A stretch of DNA of 15,504 nucleotides from Asterionellopsis glacialis (lineage: Eukaryota > Bacillariophyta > Plagiogrammaphyceae > Rhaphoneidales > Asterionellopsidaceae), in assembly GCA_014885115.2 (NCBI GenBank), contig WKLE02000693.1:1-15504 (forward strand), read 5' to 3'. The position numbers and the translations under genes were made by a program. The notes beneath the pieces are model-generated. The model was not told where the DNA came from. It worked only from the letters and a program-made list of their open reading frames with translations, and ran no database searches. How positions within the stretch are numbered: the first letter of the stretch is position 1; each line of letters opens with the position of its first letter. Shown in pieces: positions 1-8,561 of the stretch.

Positions 1-510
1 TCCTGGACTTTTTCCGAGCGTTTTTCCGCCAGCACCGCGGGATATTACCGTGTTTTGACCGGAAAAACGTAGGGATACAATTCTCTCAAAAGATATGTAC
101 GGGGAAGCCCGCAGAAAATGCATTCGTATACATACGGGCGATTTACAGAATCCTACGTACTGAAAACAACGTTAACCAGTAATGCAGTAAATAAAATAAA
201 ATACAATTTTTTTGATCACAGATCATTATTTTATTTAGTCATCAGCAAAAGATAGGAGTACCATTCTTTCAAAAGATATGTACTACGGGGAAGCCCGCAG
301 AAAATGCATTCGTATACATATGGGCGATTTACAGAATCCTACGTTAATTACTTACCAGGTATTTAATACGGAGTAATAAATAAAATAAAATACAATTCTT
401 TCTGCAAGATCTGACACAAAATCTTAAAAACTGCTTCATTCAAAATATCTCACAGTAACAACAACTGGTCCAATCACCATATAAGGAAGTACCGTTACTC
501 CATTGCAGCC
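1..510. other. Non-coding leader region with the direct repeat
   Basis: No supportable gene. Apart from the two-copy direct repeat it holds a T-rich start (TTTTTCCG occurs twice within the first 30 bases) and an AT-rich stretch leading to the start codon at 511. No clear TATA box was identified for the downstream gene. Confidence 0.6.
70..402. repeat. Two-copy direct repeat, ~145 bp unit
   Basis: Two copies of one unit lie in the same orientation about 186 bp apart, roughly 70-213 and 253-402. The best core is 86-158 versus 269-344. It matches except for one 3-nt difference (an extra TAC in copy 2) and one C/T substitution. The core is followed in both copies by an AT-rich tail with AATAAAATAAAATACAATT. 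No open frame runs through it. It ends about 110 bp before the start codon at 511, so it could be duplicated promoter or 5' leader DNA, or a piece of a dispersed repeat. The sequence alone does not separate these. Confidence 0.85.
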
Positions 511-2003
511 ATGAAACTTTCCAATGAAAAGTCGTTCTGTTCCTTTTTCCTTTCTTCTATTTACCTAGCTTCATACCTCTCGACTGTAGATGCAGCTAAG
601 AAATGCGGCACATGGGCAACCGAAGATTGCATTGGTGATATTGACAAAAGGTATGACCCAGATAGCTCTCCTAACCTAGTCGACCTTCATTCATTGTACG
701 AAAAGATGGATGGCTACTGGGTTGGAACTGGAGCAACGTATAATTCTAATAAAACCCTATGGGAAGCTAATTGGGTTTCACCATACTCGTGGGGAAATTC
801 GGACAGATTATTGAATATTACAGTGTCAGGAACCCGTTTCTACCAACATGAGATCAGCATTGCTTCAAAAGCGCCCCAAGAATTCTGTGAATCTGAACTC
901 CCAACCTTTGAAGGTTACCCGCCAATTCCATACGTTTGGGATGACGGAGTTTGTGGAATCAATGGTATTGCCGTTGCAAGCGAAACCTTCAGGACAAGTA
1001 CTCATGAACTCAATGAAATCAGTGTCACAATCGGTGGAACAGGGTAAGTTATGCATATGTATTTCCTTGTTTTGCATTTTTTCAAATTGACCATACTAAT
1101 CCCCTCCTTGGCTGTTTTACATGGCTCAAAAACTTTTGAAACAGAGATCAAGCTTGTCCAGCCGATGAATGTGAAGGATTCGGACAGCCCGTTGAGGACA
1201 AAGTGTTCTACACTAGTCAGTTTCATCAAGATGTAGATGAAGATGATCCCGCGACTGTGTATTTATTCATCTTTTCTGAAGACTTCAACAGTTTTCGAAT
1301 GGAGAAAACACTTTACTGGGAGCTCAACAATCGAATCGTTGTTGTTGCTGAGATTTATGCCGACTTCACAAAAGTTTCAGAATCTGCGTACATTGCCGCA
1401 ATCCAGGAAAAAATGAACGATAAGAACGTTACCCAGGCAACTCAGGCTAGTTTTCTTTCCAAGTTACCCCTTGAAGCAGGAGTTTGCCTACGTGATCCCT
1501 GCCCAACCGAAGATGACTGGGCTACTTCTGATCCCAACTTGAGCAAATCTCCCTATCAGGAAAAGTATCAGGTTAAAACTGGCGTTGTGGCCGGTTTTAC
1601 TATTGCTGGTGCTTTCCTTCTCATTATAGGTATTGTGATATACTACCAATGGAGGATCTACAAGATTAAGAAATCCGCCAAGAAGAAATTTGCATCCCGT
1701 ATGGCTCAAAGTACTCATAACCTTGTTAGCAGTAATGACAGTGCTGGTGTCACTCCTAAGGACCTTATTGATACTTTTAATAGGATTGATTGCGGAGAAG
1801 ACGATGGAGCTGATGGACTCATTTCTAAGGACGAATTATGGGCATATGTCACCTCCACCAAAAATGACAATGTCAAAAAGAACGATAGTCAAATGACAAA
1901 GAAGGAATTTGATATTCTCTTTGACGGTATCGACAAAGATCATAGTTCAAAGATCGACTTTACTGAGTTTTGTGCCTTCATTGCCGAACTCAACAGGTCT
2001 TAA
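511..2003 (+). CDS. Single-pass membrane protein with cytosolic EF-hands (two exons)
   Basis: Exons 511-1043 and 1145-2003 join across a 101-bp intron (GTAAGT donor at 1044, a CTAAT branch-like site near 1096, CAG acceptor at 1142-1144) to give 463 residues. Residues 1-28 look like a signal peptide. A ~295-residue ectodomain has several cysteines and N-glycosylation sequons (NKT, NIT, NVT). One transmembrane helix lies at about 325-345 (VVAGFTIAGAFLLIIGIVIYY), followed by a basic KIKKSAKKK stop-transfer patch. The cytosolic tail has a degenerate, enlarged EF-hand loop at about 393-408 and a canonical one at 441-452 (DKDHSSKIDFTE). I infer a surface or endomembrane protein whose tail responds to calcium. 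I do not recognise the ectodomain family. An AATAAA lies at 2041, 38 nt after the stop. Confidence 0.85.
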
Positions 2004-2040
2004 ACCGTTCTCATTGGGCATGATTTTCTGTATGGTTTGA

Positions 2041-2046
2041 AATAAA
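2041..2046 (+). terminator. Possible polyadenylation signal
   Basis: AATAAA lies 38 nt after the stop codon of the EF-hand membrane protein gene. The motif match is exact, but whether it is used cannot be told from the sequence. Confidence 0.3.
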
Positions 2047-2604
2047 CAGGGATTGTCTGTCCAAATTTTGTTGTGTTTGGAGTGTGTATCTGTGTGTGAT
2101 CCAAAGGAAAAGGACTCTTTCTATAAAATGAACAAGATCTTCCTTCATCCATTACGAAAATCGAAATGAAGAAAGAGTAAAGTACTTAGTTTAGGTGTTA
2201 ATACAATAATTAGGAGTATAGGTTGTGTTACCATTTCATTGAGCACCTGAACACAATTCCCAGCAAGAATGAAACCAACCAACCAAGCAAGAAAAGAAAA
2301 GACAATGTATGTCATCGCGGATTTTCCAAAATGCAAGGTTCTGAGTATATTCTTTACTTACTCTGCAACTATTGCAGTAATGTTTATCGTGGCTTGGCAT
2401 GCAAGTTTTGTTTTTCAAGTTTCCACTCCTGTTTTAACTAACGACACACCCGTTGCCTTCAATGATTGAACAATACTTTATCACGATCCCATTGATGAAC
2501 CACAGCCCTTGACTATTTATCCGTGTTCTATATTTCATGTTTGGTCTGATTCATAACACCACAATACACTAATAGTACTTCCCGTAAGGCACTCACATTT
2601 TTTC
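2047..2604. other. Spacer with one short membrane-type ORF
   Basis: This spacer separates the EF-hand gene from the HtrA-like pseudogene. Its only notable content is the 66-codon ORF at 2269-2469. No RNA gene or repeat was seen. Confidence 0.5.
2269..2469 (+). CDS. Small hypothetical protein with a signal anchor (doubtful)
   Basis: A 66-residue ATG-started ORF. It has a basic N-terminus (KPTNQARKEK), then one hydrophobic helix at about residues 24-49 (VLSIFFTYSATIAVMFIVAW), then a short polar tail. This looks like the signal peptide or signal anchor of a longer protein. It lies about 135 bp upstream of the first recognisable part of the HtrA-like pseudogene, so it may be that gene's former N-terminus, as some HtrA proteases are membrane anchored. 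That link is inference. It may also be a chance ORF or an independent small membrane protein. Confidence 0.25.
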   Translation: MKPTNQARKEKTMYVIADFPKCKVLSIFFTYSATIAVMFIVAWHASFVFQVSTPVLTNDTPVAFND

Positions 2605-3243
2605 ATAGCGCCCTTGCCCTGTTCCAATAAAACAATAGCTGTGGCGGCAGCTAACTTCGAATCATAATTCATGGCAAGTTGTAAGTAAAGAAAAGGCCAA
2701 GCCATGACATCTGGTATTGTTTATGATGTCGTCAAAGAACCAAGTATTCCAGATGATGCTACCACAACTAACAATAGTAATAGTAGCGGTGAAAAAGGAA
2801 AAAAAAGGGGACGAAAGATAATGAAGTTTCATATGTAGTCCTAGTTACAGATGCTGCCATGGCAGGAAGAATGTCAGGAGGTCCCCTAGTTGGTACATAT
2901 GGGACTGTGTGCGGTGTCAATGCTTTGATTAGACAGATTTCCATGCTTTGTTACATGATGCTGTAAGTGCAACTGAAATTCAATCATTTTTACAACGTAT
3001 TGAAATAGATCTTACACAGCAAGTAAGAGAAGGACCAAACAATTATCTAGCAGCTACGACAATTTCTTCGTCATCTTTTTGTTCACCAACGATAAGTGAT
3101 TATCATGTGTTACTATTCAGAGATCCTATGAATACACGTAAATGTGTAGCACATGTATTAGGTGCTGTGGGTAGATTGAATGATAAAACAATGGAGTGGC
3201 AATGTGCACATTCATCTTTCTATTCTTTATCATGTGAATTGTA
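2605..3243 (+). pseudogene. Broken HtrA-type serine protease joined to a ClpS-like domain
   Basis: Fragments in order on one strand read as an HtrA/DegP (S1C) protease core followed by a ClpS adaptor. At 2605-2800 the frame gives GQAMTSGIVYDVV, like the 'GxxVTSGIVS' strand of HtrA, but TAA stops interrupt it at 2665 and 2686. The frame then shifts at the A/G run near 2791-2810 to give TDAAMAGRMSGGPLV then CGVNALI (2850-2935), matching 'TDAAINPGNSGGPL...IGINT' with the catalytic Ser. Another shift near 2935 leads to 2948-3243, which ends with YHVLLFRDPMNTRKCVAHVL, close to ClpS 'YxVILxNDxxNxREYVxxVL', and a later AH. The ClpS degron-contact Asn is Arg here. The protease His and Asp were not found. 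Homology is by eye. A sequencing error could explain one shift but not both stops as well. Confidence 0.5.
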
Positions 3244-3760
3244 ATTGCAATGGTCCCGATCTATAGTATAATGTTCTTGGATCGAGAGGAGCTATAGTAC
3301 TGTGTTGGTCCAATGCCTTCTCTCCTTTACACGTAATCGACGAGTACTTCTTGTCAACTTACCACGGAAAAGTCACCACTGCTACCACGGTCTGAATACA
3401 CTATTGTCATCTATCTGATTTCTGTAATATTTCCCTTACTACGAGTTACAAACTCCTGTGGATTTGTTGGTTGGTATGTTTGTCAATGAACTTCTGGGGC
3501 ATTTTGAGGGCTGTACAGAATCAATTTTGACAATGAAAACGATTGGAATGGATAGACAATGTATCAGAATGGTAAGAAAAAACAAAAGAATAACTCAACA
3601 TCACACCAATAGTAGGGTACGATGCAAGGAAGACCAATGGAGTTTTTTTGGCTGAGAAACCTAGCCAAAGGTCCCTTAATTGACACAACAATCAACCAAA
3701 ATACCAATACAACTATGCTGGATTTCATGATGTACTTTGAGATTGAATTTGAATGATTTG
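3244..3760 (+). other. Spacer with an unassigned coding-like scrap
   Basis: From 3428 to 3655 one frame stays open. Its first part reads like protein (YELQTPVDLLVGMF, then VNELLGHFEGCTESILTMKT) and has no ATG at its start. A GGTAAGA donor-like site follows near 3571. The VDLLV...ELLGHF pattern faintly recalls the active-site region of arginine methyltransferases ('DlivsExxG'), but this is too weak to name. The stretch 3244-3427 holds only short open frames, one of them (about 3285-3395) possibly a remnant of the ClpS C-terminus. No intact gene is supported. Confidence 0.2.
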
Positions 3761-3844
3761 TTTTTTTTTTTTTAAAAATGGAAAACCATTTTTTTGGAAA
3801 AACCATGCAAATGTTTTTTTTTGGGAGGAAACCACCAAAAAAAA
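3761..3844. repeat. Poly-T tracts with two short hairpins
   Basis: A run of 13 T is followed by a perfect hairpin, AAAAATGG-AAAA-CCATTTTT (3774-3793). A second T-run starts an imperfect hairpin at 3815-3844 (T8GG ... CCA8, with inner GG-AAA-CC). Both could form on either strand. This may be a decayed fold-back element or just low-complexity sequence. Confidence 0.45.
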
Positions 3845-3939
3845 GTCTCAGATCAAAATAACAAGCATGTTTGTCAAATGAAGGGTATAAGTGATAGTTG
3901 TATCCTTTGATCCTGTGATAAAAAGGCTAATTGTTGAGT

Positions 3940-4560
3940 TTTGGCTACAATTATATTTGGCGTCAATTACGACACTAGTGAATTTCATTGATTTCTCAGA
4001 ACAAATTCCCAAATTCATAAATATCAATCAACCATTGTAGCAATTGTTTGGTGGAGAATCGAATGGTGTTGCTCTTGTCCCATGGAAATTGGTTTATTGT
4101 TGTGTTCTTGTCAGAAATCGTTCACCACGGCATTCGGGCATGGTGATTTTGTATTCTGAAAATCCGTAATAGCTCTTCAGGTTAAAGTTTCAACATGCAA
4201 AACTGTGGACAGGCAGGATTCCGTACGAAAGTGGAACGTGGAAAAGTAGAAAAAATCATGTATTAGCTATATCTGCCGGCTCGTTTTTCCATGCTATTTA
4301 TTGTCTAATTCATGTGGAAAAATTTAGACGTGACTCGGAAAATACGTCTTCTTTACGAAGATGTGGGATTGATGATGTCATTCTAACTGGTACTACATCT
4401 ACTGTCACTACGAGAAAATTACCACAGCTGTTGAAATTCGGGAATAATGTACTGTACCAGCTACTGATATTCCACTGGTTTTAGTCGTGGCTTGTTTATC
4501 CTAATTTACATACGAGTAGTTTTCTAGAAATGATAAAAGTTGCAATCCCGGCAAATGCAT
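3940..4560 (+). pseudogene. Scattered HSP70-like gene remnants
   Basis: Short fragments in different frames follow HSP70 order. IFGVNYDTSEF (~3953-3985) recalls the N-terminal 'IGIDLGTTxS' phosphate loop. NRSPRHSGMVILYSENP (~4116-4166) recalls 'NDxGxRxTPxxVxYxE'. NHVLAIS (~4255-4275) recalls 'KHxLS'. PARFSML (4276-4296) recalls 'SRARFExL'. IDDVILTGTTS then KLPQLLK (~4368-4436) recalls 'IxxVxLxGGxSRIPxxxxLL'. DIPLVLVVACL (~4466-4498) recalls 'xIPxDEVxAxGxA'. Stops and frame changes separate them and most of the ATPase domain is absent. No single match is strong; the collinear order is the argument. The pattern fits an HSPA14/Ssz-like HSP70 somewhat better than a canonical one. This is inference from weak matches. 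Confidence 0.35.
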
Positions 4561-4941
4561 GGAACGGAGGTAGCTTTATCTGTTGACAGTACACGAGTAA
4601 AACTTGACCTTTTTACTCGTAGTATTTATTGGATGTGGCGATCCTTGTTTTGCATGTCACGGATTGTTGGAGAGAAGCGAAAACGAATATTTTGTGACTA
4701 CATAAGAGAAGTGTAGAATTACAACAGTCCTCTAGGAGACATTTACTTCTATCTGGACGCTATCGTAGTCTACAACTCCTCTACGACATACATCTAACAC
4801 CAACACGTAAGAAGAGAATAATTGTGGTGAAAGACAACAGCAGTCCAGTCACAGATCTTTCCCTTGTTCCCACCATCGTGTAACAAAGGCTACTCACCAA
4901 TAGAATACACTCAACAATTTCACTTTAGAGGATAGACCATC
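4561..4941 (+). other. Spacer / 5' leader of the beta-helix lectin gene
   Basis: No supportable gene. Two moderately long open frames (about 4570-4715 and 4690-4880) may be the tail of the HSP70-like remnant or chance. The last ~100 bp is A/C-rich and runs into the start codon at 4942 (CCATCATGG), so it probably holds the 5' leader. No TATA box was identified. Confidence 0.4.
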
Positions 4942-7900
4942 ATGGCGCACTCGACAAAAATAATGACAATGCCGGCACATCGACGACGAAAACGACAGCA
5001 GCGACCACTATCAATATCCTGTTGGAGTCTACCGTCTATCGCAACAATAATAGTCCTATTGTTGTTTCCATCAAGCGTTCAATCTCAATTTTGTGAGCAA
5101 TTATTTGACAATACATGGCAAGATTTAGTGGACATTATACAATTTTCAGGTGATTTTGCAATGATATGCCCCTTCAAAATTAGTGGTGATGGATGTCCAA
5201 ATAATCTTGATGGTTACGTAATTGGTGATCGACGTGAGGTTTATATATCTTGCGATAGAGGTTTCGGTGCAGTTGTGGGTGATGAGTCCACAAGTTGTAT
5301 AATTGATTGTCCAGGAACGCACTTTACAGTCAAGCCAGATGCATCTCTAACACTGGATGGGATGACATTGCAGAGATCTACGCAATCGGCTGTCCGAGTT
5401 GAAAAAAATGCCAACTTTAAAAGTTCAGAATCGGTCTATTTAGAGTAAGTCCCGGGATCTTTTATATCCCACTCTTTGTGGGACCACAGAGTCAACAGAA
5501 AAAAGTCCAACATGGTTTCTTGCATGTTCAACATTGGCTGAATACTGTATGCGATTGCTAATTTGTATCGTTTTCATCATTCTGTTTCTCTTTCTCTTTT
5601 AACAGCAATCAAAGCTTCTTGGGAAATGGTGGTGCTATAGATGCTGCACCACAATCTAATCTATCAATACTTACATCTCGATTTGAACGCAATCACGCAC
5701 TGAATGGTGGGGCTATATATCATTTCGAAAGCACTGCAATAATTCAAAGTTCCGTATTTTTTGATAATGTTGCAACAGTAAGTTTGTTGGAATACTCTTC
5801 TGCTACGATATCTCGTTGTACTAAGCTTGGGGTATTTATTGCTGATAACGCATTCTCACATCTCTTTGATTACTTTTCACTTTTCTTGACCATTATTTGA
5901 TGCCATACAAGAATGGAGGGGTAAGTTTTTCCCCTCGAGACAGTCAAATGTTCCAGTCGTACTTTCGTAAAATGATATATAAGCTAACTTGCCTTTCTAT
6001 ATTTTATAAAAAATAAACAGGGTGGTGCTATATTTGCTGCAGATTCAGACACCACGTTGACAAACAGTGTGTTTGCTTCAAATAAGGCCTCTTTTAATGG
6101 ACCTGCTGTATTCGATGGGTTTGGGTCAACGATAACCAAGGAGGGAAACTCAGGATGTAGTAATTACTCAGGAAATATTTTGTGCGATGGAGTGTACCAC
6201 ATCATAAGCGAAGTTGAAATTTGTGATTCATTTGATTCTAAATGTATTCCACCAACTGGTAAACCTACCTTTTCTCCAACAAAGAATCCAACCAAAGCTC
6301 CCTCAGTCTCTCCAACCTCACTACCAACAGTGCCAGCAACTTCTTCACCAACCTCTCTACCAACTTCTATACCAACCTCTCTACCAACCTCTCTACCAAC
6401 CTCTCTACCAACGCTATCACCTACAAAGTCACCAACACTGCTACCAACTGCAACTCCAACGTCTCCACCAAGCCCATCACCAACTGAATACAGGGATCCA
6501 ACTGCAACACCCACTGTATCTCCGACCTCATCACCATCTGAGACGGTTTCTGTATCTCCAACAAGACTGCCATCCAAATTGCCTACTCCATCGCCTACAA
6601 AGCTCCGATCATCAACACCAAGCTCATCGCCAACCGAAGACAAGGATCCAACTGCAACACCCACTTTCTCTCCCTCCTCATCACCATCTGAGACCGTTTC
6701 TGTATCTCCAACAAGAATGCCATCCAAGTCTCCTACTCTAACACCAACAAGAATCCGTTCATCAACACCAAGCTTATCACCAACCGAAGACAAGGATCCA
6801 ACTACAGCACCCACTGTATCTCCGACCTTATCGCCATCTAAGACCGTTTCTGTATCTCCAACAAGAATGCCATCCAAGTCGCCTACTCTATCACCAACAA
6901 GAATCCGTTCATCAACACCAAGTGCATCACCAAGTGCACCACCGACAAAAAGTAAGAAAAAGGGAAAGACAAATGCTCCTACAGTAGAGCCATCGGCTTA
7001 TCCGTTACTTCCTTCATATGATGCAATCGAAGAATCATCAGAAGCTCCCACTACCAGTCCAACAGCCCAACTTTCAGAAACACCTTCTGCATCAATTAGT
7101 ATCGTTTCGACTGGTTCACCGTCCACAGACCCGACGTCCATCCCTTCCCAGGTCCATTCAATCATACCAACAAGAGAACCATCTTCAAATCCAAGTAACC
7201 TTCAATCAAGCTTACCAACTGATAGACCGAGTAGTGTGCCTTCAATTGATCCTACTCGAATCCCTAGTGCCATGTCATCTGGTGTTCCCTCTTCATATCT
7301 ATCGAGCACTCCTTCTTTGTCACCAACAATAATGACTTCATTTAAACCAAGTGAAACACCCTCACCCTCACCCAGTCAGCACCCTAGCTTTGAATATTCA
7401 TCCTTACCGACAATGAAACACCTTGGAAAACCTACCAGCACTCCCTCGACGACTTCATCAAAAATACCTTCTTTCTCAAATATACCAATCTCAGAACCTT
7501 CCTCTTTACCAACAACAAGATATTCCGAAGCTCCAACAATGGCTTTCTCAAACATTTCATCCGGTAAGTCTGAATCCAATACATTCAAATGATCGATACT
7601 CAATAGGAGAATCACACTAGAAACTAAATATACTTGTACACTACTTTATACACCATTGTCATTCCAACAACTTCTCTGATAGGATATCCTTCCTCGCACC
7701 CAAGTAGATCAATATCAGATACGCCCAGTGCTGTGAGAAGCTTAGAACCATCAATGTTGCCAACAGAATTGCCAACACAAATACCAAGCATCGAACCTAC
7801 AACACCTTATCCAACCTCGCCCTCGCCTTCTGCACAGTTTTCTTGGGTTTCGGCAGAAACATTGCAGCCATCCCGTGCATCTAATGTGTTGATGATTGGT

Positions 7901-8296
7901 AATGACATCCTACTTAACGGTGAAACTATAATTTCTTCTGTTGGTGCACATCTGACGCAAGAAAATGACGGAAATCTTGTCCTTTATAGGGGAGCCTCGC
8001 CTGCACAACGGAATGGTATAATTTGGCAGAGTAATTACCATGGTGACGAAGGACAGTACTTTACCAAGCTCCAACGTGATGGAAATTGGATCACATGGAA
8101 CGGACGTGAAGATAATAAAGGAGACTATGTATGGAAGACTGAATCTCTAGGTTCAGGTATCGGTGATTACTATATTTCTGTCGATTCTGACTTACACGGG
8201 ATTTCTCTTTATGAAGGAGCTCCAACTGATTTGGAACCTGTGCAGCTTTGGGATTCTCGTGAATCACTGCAGGTCTTCAATATTGATGATCTGTAA
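4942..8296 (+). CDS. Secreted beta-helix / PTS-rich / bulb-type lectin protein (spliced)
   Basis: Exons 4942-5444, 5606-5777, 6021-7563 and 7683-8296 join in frame to give 943 residues (946 if the 9-nt exon at 5912-5920 is used). Introns are 161, 243 and 119 bp, with GTAAG donors and AG acceptors. A long basic n-region (RRRKRQQR) precedes a hydrophobic core and likely cleavage after VQS (residue 48). To about residue 300 come repeats with GGAI and FxxN motifs (LGNGGAID, FERNHALNGGAIY, FFDN, FASN), as in PMP-type pectin-lyase-fold beta-helices. About 303-790 is Pro/Ser/Thr-rich. About 795-943 resembles a bulb-type (B-type, mannose-binding) lectin: QENDGNLVLY (832-841) and QRDGNWITW (870-878) match the QxDxNxVxY motif. 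I infer a secreted, heavily O-glycosylated wall, mucilage or adhesion protein. There is no C-terminal membrane helix. Confidence 0.85.
5912..5920 (+). other. Possible 9-nt microexon
   Basis: AATGGAGGG is flanked by an AG acceptor (5910-5911) and a GTAAGT donor (5921-5926). It would split the 243-bp intron 5778-6020 into introns of 134 and 100 bp, sizes like the gene's others. It adds Asn-Gly-Gly in frame directly before GGAIF, where the other repeats read NGGAI. Inclusion and skipping both keep the frame. Confidence 0.35.
6348..6407 (+). repeat. Five 12-bp units encoding PTSL/PTSI
   Basis: Tandem units of CCAACCTCTCTA start at 6348, 6360, 6372, 6384 and 6396. The second differs in two bases (ACT, ATA). 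They encode Pro-Thr-Ser-Leu/Ile within the Pro/Ser/Thr-rich spacer and are likely to change length by slippage. Confidence 0.9.
6495..6940 (+). repeat. Three 150-bp tandem repeats (50-residue unit)
   Basis: GATCCAACT starts units at 6495, 6645 and 6795, an exact 150-bp period. Each unit encodes DPTATPT..., then ETVSVSPTR, then a KxRSSTPSxSPTEDK-type end. The period is a multiple of three and copies differ mainly by scattered substitutions, so unit number can change without breaking the frame. The third unit loses its end near 6940, where the sequence becomes Lys-rich (KSKKKGK). Confidence 0.95.
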
Positions 8297-8320
8297 CCCA
8301 AACCCTCTCTACTATAGAAG

Positions 8321-8326
8321 AATAAA
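8321..8326 (+). terminator. Possible polyadenylation signal
   Basis: AATAAA lies 24 nt after the stop codon of the lectin gene, within the 265-bp gap to the convergent ALKBH8-type gene. The match is exact; use is not shown. Confidence 0.3.
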
Positions 8327-8561
8327 ACTCATGAATTCTGGTTGTTCTTTTTGTAAAATAGACTGCTATATTAAATTTCATGTTCAAACCGTATGTCATA
8401 GCTTGGACAACAATGAGACAACTAATGGAACAAGGACTATGATTGTCCAGAACTCGAATTACTCACAAGATCCATTGAAATTCTGTAGCATACAATAATG
8501 GAGAAAGCAATACATCGAACATTTAATCTTTTGTACATTAGCTCTCTGACTTTGGGTGTTG

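Noticed and set aside
2535..2705. A 56-codon minus-strand ORF starting MAWPFLYLQLAMNYDSK
   Set aside because: It reads like protein, but it overlaps the plus-strand frame whose GQAMTSGIV and following SGGPL fit HtrA in order. No family was recognised, so I kept the plus-strand reading.
6214..6741. A 175-codon plus-strand frame rich in Gln/Leu/His
   Set aside because: An out-of-frame reading of the same low-complexity repeat, with no domain or signal.
6164..6877. A 237-codon open frame on the minus strand, rich in VGD/EVG repeats
   Set aside because: It is the mirror of the Pro/Ser/Thr repeat codons. Those codons seldom create stops on the other strand, and the plus frame has the domain context and splice sites.
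8163..8498. A 111-codon plus-strand ORF overlapping the end of the lectin gene
   Set aside because: Out of frame with the lectin domain and without any recognisable feature.
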